This document shows positions 11,575 through 20,722 of a stretch of 64,000 nt of DNA, one piece after another; position 1 is the stretch's first letter; each line of letters opens with the position of its first letter. Source of the DNA: Apiosordaria backusii (lineage: Eukaryota > Ascomycota > Sordariomycetes > Sordariales > Lasiosphaeriaceae); NCBI GenBank assembly GCA_030549205.1, contig JAUKTV010000018.1:1-64000 (forward strand), read 5' to 3'. Below the pieces are notes generated by a model. That model ran no database searches. It had not been told where the DNA came from and worked only from the letters and a program-made list of their open reading frames with translations. The translations under genes were made by a program, and so were the position numbers.

Positions 11575-12764
11575 ATGCCTGCGTATGTTATCCTCAACCG
11601 CGTCCCAACGCGTCTTGATGAATCAGGGCGTGTTGCAACACCTTGACAGCCAGATTGACTGACAAATATCGTGCATATACTCAGTCCCGGCGACCAGCAC
11701 ACAAGCGTTGTCAACCCATTTGAGGAGCAAAAGCCCGTCATCAACGAGTTCACAGCGCAGCAAATAGCCACCCTCCAGAGCAAGCTCGACAAGCAGCTTG
11801 GCCCCGAGTACCTCTCCGTCCGCGCAGGGCCTGGCGGCTCCAAACTCCACTACATCACCGCCGAAAAGGTCATTTCCCTAGCCAACGAAATCTTTGGGTT
11901 CAATGGGTGGTCATCCAGCATCCAGAATTTCCAGATCGATTTCGTCGACGAGGATCCCAAAACCCTGAAAGTCAGTCTCGGTCTATCGGTCATTGTACGA
12001 GTGACGCTTCGCGATGGGACCTACCATGAGGACTTGGGGTATGGACACATTGAGAATTGCAGGGGAAAGGCAGCTGCATTTGAGAAGGCCAAGAAGGAAG
12101 GAACAACAGATGCTCTGAAGCGGGCGTTGAGGCACTTTGGCAATGTGCTGGGGAACTGCATCTACGACAAGGAGTACTTGAAGAAAGTCGGGAATATAAA
12201 GGTGGCTCCTACAAAGATTGATCAGGACAACTTGCATAGACATCCGGACTATGCGGTCAAGAAGGAGCCGGTGCCTGGGCCGGCCACTGCACAGGTTGCT
12301 GCTCCTCCAGAACCAAAACCGGCCGCACCGGCTCCAGCTCCAGCAGCAGCACCCGCTACGGTTCCGACAGTAGCCCCAGCGATACCATCATGTCAGTAAC
12401 CACTTTGCTCCAACCCGCTGCTGTTGACCTGCGCTGACTTCTACCAGTAATCTCTGCCGAGTCTTTCGAGGACTTCCTTGGGGAGCTTGATGAGGCCGAC
12501 TTCATGATCAGTGAGGAGGGGCATCCGGACGAGATCCTCATTACCAACTCAGCATCCGACACGAGCACCGTTACTATTAGCGATAAAGGCGATAAGCCAG
12601 TGAATAATGGCAACAGCAACAATCAGATGCAACCGCCAGCAGCAAGGCCCCTTATGAGAGCTGGGTCCGGAGGTACCAGCCAGTTCTCGCGCCCACCACA
12701 ACAGCCACACACTCCCAACCCCATGTCACGGACGAACTCATTTGTTGGAGCTGGATCCCAGTTT

Positions 12765-12807
<43 letters not shown>

Positions 12808-13541
12808 GCCCACGGCCACCAACGGGGCAATTTACCTCAGGAAATCAGTTTAGCCAACACCGTCCGCCCGTTCAACAAAACAACACCAACCACAATCAGC
12901 CGCCTCGGCCGCCTGTTCCTCAGAATGGGGCTCCCCAAACCAACGGTCAGAACAGCAACAATACCAACGGCAACAACAACAACAATGCCCCTCCAGCCGC
13001 CCCCCCAGCGGAGGTCGGTTTCTTTTCTGCCCGAGCAGTCAAAGACATCCCCGAAGACGCCCTCAACGCCGGTGAGGTTACTCCCCTCAAGGCGGGGATG
13101 GGCTTCAACCCCCGCCTCGAGAGCCCTTCAATCCGGAAAACACCCGGTATCGATCACACCACATCCAAACCTCTCTCCAGAACAGGGCAACACGTCCCCC
13201 CAACAAAGACCGCCGAGGTTAAACCTGCCAGCGGTCCTGTCCCTCGCCCAGGGGGCACAGGAGTTGTCCCGTACCAACGACCTAGCATCGCTGGAGTAAC
13301 AAACCCCCAGCTAGACCAGGCAAGACGGATCGGCGTGCCGGGTTCAGGACCGGGTAGTCCCCTTGCTAACAGGAACCAATATCGACCACCGACTATCAAG
13401 AGACCTGCTCCTGATGCTGCTGGCGGAAATCCACAACAGAATGGAACAAGGGAGCCATTGGCGGATGGGAACAAGAACGCGCCGATTGGGGCTGGGAACG
13501 GGGTGTCGGGGCCTGATGCGAAGAGGCCAAGGGTTGCTTAA
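11575..13541 (+). CDS. rad52: Rad52 homologous-recombination mediator
   Basis: Rad52 anneals complementary single strands and loads Rad51 on RPA-coated DNA in the nucleus. Exons: 11575-11582, 11685-12391, 12448-13541, giving 602 residues. The first exon is only 8 nt (ATGCCTGC); splicing to 11685 gives the N-terminus MPAPGDQHTSVVNPFEEQ, the usual fungal Rad52 start, and CTGAC precedes the acceptor. The conserved annealing domain spans about residues 20-190 and includes TDALKRALRHFG (144-155), the basic DNA-binding helix, then GNCIYDKEYL. Downstream is a Pro/Ala linker, an acidic FEDFLGELDEADF segment at the exon 3 start, and a long Asn/Pro-rich tail with a 14-Asn run. The C-terminus is disordered, as in fungal relatives. 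The Neurospora counterpart is mus-11. Both introns are supported by phase. Confidence 0.93.
12765..12806 (+). repeat. (AAC)n microsatellite encoding 14 Asn in RAD52
   Basis: Thirteen AAC codons followed by AAT, in frame in the disordered C-terminal tail. A shorter AAC run occurs near 12,970-12,985. Nearly pure codon use suggests length variation by slippage. Confidence 0.9.
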
Positions 13542-15328
13542 CTTATGTTCTGGGTTCCCGATATTTATGACTGTTCGATATGGTCGGGCACCTTGCTATT
13601 TTCATGATTGGTATGAACTAGGATTGGTCATCGGATAGAGGGGAGCGTTGCTGTTTCTGTTGCTTTCATCTTTGCTATTACTCTTGGGGGTACCTCGGGT
13701 GTTTAACGGCGTGCTGTTGTTCTTGGGAGGATAAAACGCATTAACGGGTGGGGGCGAATGGGATGGGATCATGAGCGGGCGTTCAGGACTGGTCAGGGCT
13801 GAATGGTGATGGGTTTCATTATGTGTTAAGAGGCACAAATAAGGAGGGGAGTAGTTAGTTATGTATGTGTGAGTGTCGCTAACGCTTCCTTGCGGCAAGC
13901 AATTGTTTACATTCAGGAGTTACCGCCTCCCATCACTGTCCCATACTTGATCATCTTGAACAAGCATAAAGAAATGATCGCGTCTCGACTCAATCTGCAG
14001 GCGAAGCTAGGGTATAATCATTTACATATAATTCTAGGGTCTGCAAGCAACAACAGAAAACACAGGAGAACGGTCGAAACTCACAAAAAAAAAAGAAATG
14101 AAATAAAACAAACAAGCGAATTGGGGGAGGCCATAGTAGAACTCGAAGTAACCTCTTTCCGTTGCTCTATCGCTTAAGTCAGCTAACGGCCAGTAAAGAT
14201 AGTTTACAGTGCAGAACGGCTTACCACTTGACCACCGGGCCCCCTTTCCTGCTTCCTTCCTTCCTTTTCGTGTTGTTTTTAACCAATTCCGGAAAACTAA
14301 TTTGTAACTAGAGCTGCAACATATAGGGTTTCTTGATGAGGAAGCATCACCGATGTGCTGGCTTGATGTGGTGGGCGGGTGAGGGTAAGGAAGGAAACGA
14401 AGGGTGTAGGCTAAAAAAACATAGGTACTGTCTCATACATTCAGTTCGTTATGCTTGATTTCGTCAGTAGCTTGAGTTGGGACAAGTAAGCGCACAAACA
14501 CAGAATAAAAGGGCCATTGAATCCAGAATTTATTTATAATCACCATCATATAGGTAAGTTGCGCTAAGGTCGGGAGGTTGGTGGGCTTGATGTTGTGGCA
14601 TGTCTCACACACTAGAAAAAACAAATAAGATACCCAGCAAACACAGCTTATATATAATTACTTCACATAGGGAATCAAGTATCAAAATGGCATCCAACTA
14701 ACTTGTGTGTTCATATCATATCATTGTATAGAATTACCCACACCTCCTTCCTATCCTATCCTATCCTATCCCTTTCCCACCAACTACCCCTTCCACAAGT
14801 AACCGAAAAAGATTGCTCTCATCCTAACCCTCTTCACCAATTTCATACATCGCCATGTTTTTTTCGCTTGCTTGCTCGCTTGATGCTGATTGCAAGGGTA
14901 TATCGCATAAATAATGAAAGAAAAACATATTCCAGCAAGATACCAAAACCGACTGACTGACCATGAGGCTTCCCAACTCACAAACATACATCTACATTGC
15001 GCACGAAAACAATTCAAAATCCCACAGTATTCCCCCTTCCTTTCCGTCCAAGCGGTCCTCCGCAACACACAAGCAGTTATGGTATACCCGAAACACAACA
15101 CGACAATCCATACCAAAAATCCGATGATCAAAACATCACACAACTACACGAAACATCAACGACAGAAACCGGTCCTGTCTCACGGCTTCTTATTCGGCCT
15201 CTCATCTTTTCTTTTATTCAGGGATACTTAGAAAGTATCCGTATCCTGCGACGTCATCGTCCCAAAGGTATCTGTTCCATCTCCTTGTCAGTCCTATTTT
15301 CATTTCTCGCTTTCACCGTCATCTGATT
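13542..15328. other. Tail-to-tail intergenic region, RAD52 / large disordered protein
   Basis: About 1.8 kb holding both 3' UTRs. No supported gene seen on either strand. It contains a short CTATC pentamer run near 14,749-14,773 and CTTG-rich low complexity near 14,866-14,882. Small open frames here lack recognisable protein features. Confidence 0.5.
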
Positions 15329-18300
15329 TTATAACATACCTCTCTTCCTCCTCCCCTGCTGGCTCCCCTGTTGTCTCTGCTCCTCCTCATCAAAGTCACT
15401 TCCCAACGGGCTTGCAACCCCCTGGCTCCGTCCAGTAGGCGTCATCGGCCGTGGGCCCGAGGGCCTTCTCCCAACCTGGGCCTGGGCTCCGGTCAAGTTC
15501 CTGTTCTCCGGCTTGGGGCTGCGCTGCCCTTCGCTGATATAGCTGGCAGTCGGGACGCCATGTGTCATGGTGCCGTACCCGCTCTCAACACTATGATGAG
15601 GGAGCGGGCTTCCCTTCTGAAGCTTGCTGACCCGCTTGTTTTGGATGGGGGTTCCACCGCGGACCAAACCGCCACCGCCGGGGCTGCTGGGGGGGTGGTT
15701 GTCATTAAGAGGTTCCTTGGGGGGACGGGGAGGACCGCCAGAGGTAGCGGTCATGTTCTGGGCAGCGGGGGAGGACGTCCACATTTGTTGGTACTCAAGA
15801 GTCGCAGAGCCGTAGCTGTCCCGGTTCGCGTTGCGGGGAAAGCGGTTGAGGCTCGTCGCGGAGCCGGCCCAGTCGGCAGATTTGGGGGACATGGGGGTGT
15901 CATAGCCCAGAGCTTGGGACTCGAGGGCGGCCTTGAAGCGCTCAGTCTGCCCTTGACGAGGCTGAGGGTGCTGAAGGTTGAGGGAGTCTCGGTGGGCCTT
16001 GTACTTGGGATCCTCGGGGGTCATGGTCACCCAGTTGGCAACAGGGGGCCCACCAGGCATGGGCTGATTGTAGAGATCTTCATCATGGTAGCTCTGCTGC
16101 TGTTGTTGTTGCTGGAGTCCACCCTGGGACAAGTCCTGCTCGGAGAAGCCACTGTGGAGCTTGTCGGTTTGGGGGGCCTGCCCAGAGGCAAGCTGGTAGT
16201 TTTCTGAGTAGTGATCCAGCGAACCCGAGCGCGACGGGCCGGTGGGAAGGTTAAGCTCCTCAGTCTTGGTGGACTGCTTGCTAAGGCGGGACTCGGCGAC
16301 GCCGCTAGAGGCGGTGGTTTCTGACCAGCGGGAGATCTTGGGGATGCGGAACCAGCTAGACCGGGACTTCTTCTTGCCTTCTTCGGTCCGGGGGGTATTC
16401 TCGTTGCTCATGGAGGCCTGTGCCTGGCTTGGGGCTTGTGGTGGAGTAGCCAGGGGCACAGACTCACCACGCTGGGCGTTCGCTGGGGTCATGAGCATCT
16501 CGTTGTTGTCGTAACTGATGCTCTCATTTCCTCCGTGGACATCGCCATACTCCTCCTCATTGTCCTCGGGGACGGTGCTGATCCTATGTGCCGAAGTCAA
16601 GCGGTCGTAGCCAGGCTTTACAGACGTTCCGCGAGACTGGAGCGAGAAGTGAGACTGGGACGGATGGCTCGCCGTCGAAGTACCAGCGTGGCCCTCTGGC
16701 TCATAGCCATGGTCTTGTTCATACTGGCCTTCTGGCTGAAGGTGGAAGGACGATCGGTCATCTTGAGTAGCCCGCTGTACAGGCACGGTTTGCGCCTTGA
16801 GAACATCGACTTCGGTCAAGAGCTGGTTCAACATGTCCTCAATCCTGCCAAGGTCGTTGGCTCCTTTGGCTCCCAGCCCTTGCAGGGCACGGCGGAAGAT
16901 GCTTCTCTTCTTGGCGTTGATATCGTCACCGTTCACGGAGCCACCCTGGATCGAGCGGGCTGGCATGCTACCGGGGTACGGTCGTGGGCCATTGATAGCG
17001 CGAGTGATAGTCTTCTCGGTGTTCTCCTTGACTTCAGTGATAACGACATCCTCGGTGTCCGCCAACAGCTTCTTGAGATCCTCGAAGTTGTTGCGCATCT
17101 CGGTAGCGGACCGGACAAGGGTGACCAGAATTTCGGTATCTCTGGCGCTGCGCTGCGCATCCCTGACCATCAAATGTTGCATCAGGGCCATGATATCCCT
17201 TGACTCGATGTTGTCCATGCCCATGCCGGTGGCTGCATCATACATTGGTGAGGCCATGCCTTGAGACATGCCGCTAAGGTGGCGAGGGTTGCCATGAGTA
17301 TAGAATGGATCATCCAGAGCGCCGCCCGGTCCACGAGTGGCAAGCCCAAGATCAAGGCCCTTTCCTTTGTCTTGAACGTCGGGAGTCTTGTTGGGGCCCT
17401 GAGAAATGTAGCCCTCGTCAACCTTGAGCCCAAGCGGGCTACGTGTGCCATAGTCATCGTAGCCAGCGTCAAATCCATTGCCCCCAATGCCAGGGAGGTT
17501 TGCGATGGGGCTGGTTCCCTCATAAGGATTTGTGACCAGCGTATCACGCTTGCGATCTTCTGAGGTGCGATACCATTCGTCATGCTCTTGGCTGACCTGC
17601 CGGCTGTGATTTTGGGCCATGGCCATGCCAGCAGCGGCGCCAAGTGCAGCAGCTCCAGCAAGAACAAGATTTCCGTTGCCCTTTTGTTGTTCAGGTGAAG
17701 CGTCAAGAGGTTCGTAGTTGATGCCGTCGTCGGGTGGGTACTGAGCGTGCTGTCGGGGAGTAGCCTCTTCGGGCCAGTGGCCTTCCTCGTCGCGGCCGCC
17801 ATCGTCGTCCAGGAGGGATGGGTTGGTGAGCAGATCATCCTCGTACCCCCAATCCAGAATTTCTGGCATGAGCTCGTTTTCATTGGGCACATAGTTGGCA
17901 GCCATTGTTGGTTTCTCGTGCTCGCTGCCAAGCTTCTCGGTGCTGAGTGATGCGTCAAGGCCAGGACGATGGCCATTTTGCGTGCGTTCCTTAAACGAGC
18001 GATTGCGCTGGACACCCGCGCCTTGCCATGACGCTTGCTCTTCTTGAGCCTCCTGTTGTCCCTTCCCATTCTGTGCCCGAAGAGCAGCCGCCGCGGCATC
18101 GACTGCACGGCTGGCAATAGCGGCTTCTGATACTGTTGGAGACTGGCGATAAGTGCTAGTCTGTGGAACCTTCCGTCCATACTCATCAAGTTCATACTGA
18201 ACAAACTCCCGGGATCGCTGGCCATCTGAAGCTTGGCTGGCCACGGATCGCTTGGTGGGGCTACCGAGCTGCCGGTCAATTTCCTCATCGAGGGTCGCCA

Positions 18301-20722
18301 TGGATTCGCGGCCCTGGTATAGCTTATCCGAGTCTACTGTCAAAGCTGATCCTTCCAACATTGAGGCATCAATAAGAGATGCGACATTGGACTCGATGCC
18401 AACAGGGTGCACAAAAGCTGGGTTCAGTCCAACAGCGCGAACAGCCTGGCCGGACGTTACGCGGTCGAGCTCGCTGCCGGCGGGGCTTGGGCCTTGGGTT
18501 TGGTCGACGTTGGAGCTCCTCACGCTTCGGTCGTCGTCGTCATAGCCTGCAAGATTGCGGTTTACTGCCCCTCCATCCTGGCGTGGAGACTTGTTGGCTG
18601 AGGAAATTTCCGAGTCGATAGTGCGGTGGGTAGCTCTCGAATCCCGGTTTGGCCCTACGTCGCTACCGGCCTCGGTATATCCCGAGACACTTGGAATAGG
18701 GCTGAGGCCCCGACGTTCTGGTTGATATGGGACGTATTTAAGGGGTGGTGGGACGTCTTGCGTGCTATAGTAATCGTACGGGTTCGGTGGATACTGTGGA
18801 GACGTTTCGGAGTCTTCTTCGTCGTACTCTTCGTCCTGGAACTGCCGCGCATGGCGAGACAGAACTTTCTTGCCGTTGTCATCAAGAACATACTGGTCAG
18901 GATCGCCAGTGCGTTGACGGGGTAACGCCTTGAGGTCACCGTGCGATAGGTTAGCGTGTTGTGCTCCCAAAGCTTGTAAAGTGTTGACAGGGGTCCTAGT
19001 GGGAGTCGGCGTCGACTCTGGCGAAATCGGCCCTCGGGTCAGATCCCGAACAGGGGTGAGCTCTTCGCTGGCCGAGTGGGGTCTGTCGGTATCGGCCGAC
19101 AAGATGGATGCCCTTGTCACATCCGAGGCGTTGACATCACTCATTAGAGGCATCGGTGGGGCTGGTGGTGCAAGAAGGTTTGGATCTTCGTACTGATCGA
19201 ACCCTTGCTGCTCAGAACCACGACTTCTTCTTTCGTCCCTCCGTCTCCTCCTTGAGCGCTGCTTGTCGTCTGAAGGAGAGCCGAACGCTTCGTGTGCGGC
19301 CACAGCGACAGCGCCTAGAGCGGCGCCAGCAGCTGCAGCCTTCAGCGGCTCAACGCTGCGGACTGGCGTGTTATCGAGATCATGAGAATCTTCTATCGAT
19401 TCGTGGCTGAGAGCGCTGCTATCATCAAAGTCGTTGTTTCGAGCCTCTCGGTCTCGCCTCTCCTTGCTGGTCTTGAGACTGTCGCGAGGCGTCAACATCT
19501 TATCCGTGCCATTGGACCGCCGTTTGTCGCTCGCATAATCATCTCTTGATGCGGTTGTTGTGCTGGATGTTGTGGAATCACGACGGCTTCCACGTCTGCT
19601 CTGCTCCCGCTTAAGCGCGTTGAGTTCTGGTAAAATTAGGCGGCGAATGGCGTCCTCCACAGTCTCCAGGAGCTTTGGATTATTGATGGATGAGGTCTTC
19701 GAGGCCCCAGATCTGATGGAGTGCTGGTCCATTGACCGATGACTTGGAGCAAAAGCCGATGAAACCACGCTCGACTCGGCCATCGACACCATTGACTCTG
19801 GAAGGCCTTTGCTTGACCTCCTACTTGAGCGATCTCCGTATTTGTCGTCCTTGCTGACGCTGCTAGTCCGGCTCTTGCTCGACTTGTGCTTGCTGCGGTC
19901 TCTCTCCTTGTCTCGAGACCTAGTCACAACCACCCTCTCCCGGCCTTCTCGGCTACGACTTTTATCCGACGCGGCGGTAGCGCTCGCGGCGGCGGCCAGG
20001 CCCGTAGCGGCAGCTGCCACATAATCGGGGCTTTTGGTGTCGGATGCCCTGAACGAGGTGGTCCCGCCGGATCCATCGAGAAAGCTGTCGGTCGGTATAG
20101 CTGAGATATCACTCATGTTGCCGCCTGTGTAGCTGGCTTTGCTACCATCGGCAGCTGGTATGAGCGGGCTCGCCGGACGGCGGCGGCGGCTACCTCGGTC
20201 AATCTCGATATCAATGGGGTTTCGACTGACGTTGCTCTCCTCTGTGGCCGAAGCATACGAGCTGGCGTCTTCAAGATCGTTGCTGATGGCCGACAAGGTC
20301 TCAGCAGCAGAACGGCGGCCGCCGCTTGCTTTCCTCGATCGTGACTCCGTGATTCGAATGTGGTCTCCGTCAGAACCCCTGCTACTGCGACGTTTGCTAC
20401 TTGGTGTCAAGCGGACACGAACACTGGGCTTGCGCGAGTCGCCCGATGCCGAGTTGCCGCTTGTGCTTTTCCCACCCTCGAAATACTCTATCAACAGAGA
20501 GGTCTGTGATTTGCTCGCCCGATGCCCCGCTCGGATGGTTACCGGCGTACCATCGTCTGGGATGGAATAGGAAGACTTCTCGTCTCCGGGGCCAGATACT
20601 TCGCTTCCAAGTTCAGTTCCAAGGTCAGTCCCGGTTGGCGCTGCGGTGTGGATGGTGGATTCAGTCTCTGTGGGCACTGGCAATGGCGGCGGCCGACTGG
20701 GCTTCTTGGTGTCGGCACCCAT
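15329..20722 (-). CDS. Large intrinsically disordered fungal protein of unknown function
   Basis: A single uninterrupted frame of 1797 residues from ATG at 20,722 (MGADTKKPSRPPPLP). It is dominated by Ser, Arg, Asp, Gly and Pro, with RS-like stretches (about residues 150-420), so most is probably disordered. Two short Ala/Gly hydrophobic segments occur, near residue 457 (AAGAALGAVAVAAHEAFG) and 1,020 (LAGAAALGAAAGMAMA). The most conserved-looking, helical part is near residues 1,195-1,310: FEDLKKLLADTEDVVITEV, an INGPRPYPGS motif, KKRSIFRRALQGLG, then RIEDMLNQLLTEVDVLK, which could be a coiled coil. A Gln run and Pro-rich tail follow, ending RRKRGML. I do not recognise a named family; a cortical, septal or scaffold role would be speculation. 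The frame reads open upstream to 20,749 but only with a non-ATG start. Confidence 0.85.
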   Translation of the reverse strand: MGADTKKPSRPPPLPVPTETESTIHTAAPTGTDLGTELGSEVSGPGDEKSSYSIPDDGTPVTIRAGHRASKSQTSLLIEYFEGGKSTSGNSASGDSRKPSVRVRLTPSSKRRSSRGSDGDHIRITESRSRKASGGRRSAAETLSAISNDLEDASSYASATEESNVSRNPIDIEIDRGSRRRRPASPLIPAADGSKASYTGGNMSDISAIPTDSFLDGSGGTTSFRASDTKSPDYVAAAATGLAAAASATAASDKSRSREGRERVVVTRSRDKERDRSKHKSSKSRTSSVSKDDKYGDRSSRRSSKGLPESMVSMAESSVVSSAFAPSHRSMDQHSIRSGASKTSSINNPKLLETVEDAIRRLILPELNALKREQSRRGSRRDSTTSSTTTASRDDYASDKRRSNGTDKMLTPRDSLKTSKERRDREARNNDFDDSSALSHESIEDSHDLDNTPVRSVEPLKAAAAGAALGAVAVAAHEAFGSPSDDKQRSRRRRRDERRSRGSEQQGFDQYEDPNLLAPPAPPMPLMSDVNASDVTRASILSADTDRPHSASEELTPVRDLTRGPISPESTPTPTRTPVNTLQALGAQHANLSHGDLKALPRQRTGDPDQYVLDDNGKKVLSRHARQFQDEEYDEEDSETSPQYPPNPYDYYSTQDVPPPLKYVPYQPERRGLSPIPSVSGYTEAGSDVGPNRDSRATHRTIDSEISSANKSPRQDGGAVNRNLAGYDDDDRSVRSSNVDQTQGPSPAGSELDRVTSGQAVRAVGLNPAFVHPVGIESNVASLIDASMLEGSALTVDSDKLYQGRESMATLDEEIDRQLGSPTKRSVASQASDGQRSREFVQYELDEYGRKVPQTSTYRQSPTVSEAAIASRAVDAAAAALRAQNGKGQQEAQEEQASWQGAGVQRNRSFKERTQNGHRPGLDASLSTEKLGSEHEKPTMAANYVPNENELMPEILDWGYEDDLLTNPSLLDDDGGRDEEGHWPEEATPRQHAQYPPDDGINYEPLDASPEQQKGNGNLVLAGAAALGAAAGMAMAQNHSRQVSQEHDEWYRTSEDRKRDTLVTNPYEGTSPIANLPGIGGNGFDAGYDDYGTRSPLGLKVDEGYISQGPNKTPDVQDKGKGLDLGLATRGPGGALDDPFYTHGNPRHLSGMSQGMASPMYDAATGMGMDNIESRDIMALMQHLMVRDAQRSARDTEILVTLVRSATEMRNNFEDLKKLLADTEDVVITEVKENTEKTITRAINGPRPYPGSMPARSIQGGSVNGDDINAKKRSIFRRALQGLGAKGANDLGRIEDMLNQLLTEVDVLKAQTVPVQRATQDDRSSFHLQPEGQYEQDHGYEPEGHAGTSTASHPSQSHFSLQSRGTSVKPGYDRLTSAHRISTVPEDNEEEYGDVHGGNESISYDNNEMLMTPANAQRGESVPLATPPQAPSQAQASMSNENTPRTEEGKKKSRSSWFRIPKISRWSETTASSGVAESRLSKQSTKTEELNLPTGPSRSGSLDHYSENYQLASGQAPQTDKLHSGFSEQDLSQGGLQQQQQQQSYHDEDLYNQPMPGGPPVANWVTMTPEDPKYKAHRDSLNLQHPQPRQGQTERFKAALESQALGYDTPMSPKSADWAGSATSLNRFPRNANRDSYGSATLEYQQMWTSSPAAQNMTATSGGPPRPPKEPLNDNHPPSSPGGGGLVRGGTPIQNKRVSKLQKGSPLPHHSVESGYGTMTHGVPTASYISEGQRSPKPENRNLTGAQAQVGRRPSGPRPMTPTGRSQGVASPLGSDFDEEEQRQQGSQQGRRKRGML

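Noticed and set aside
14112..14247. tRNA-like stretch on the minus strand (GGTGGTCAAGTGGTAAGC, later TTCGAGTTC, and 7-bp acceptor-like pairing GGGGGCC/GGCCTCC).
   Set aside because: The A-box-like and B-box-like parts cannot be folded into one cloverleaf: the acceptor pairing is out of register with the A box, the T-arm lacks the G53-C61 pair, no anticodon stem fits, and the spacing is too long. Chance or a very degenerate relic.
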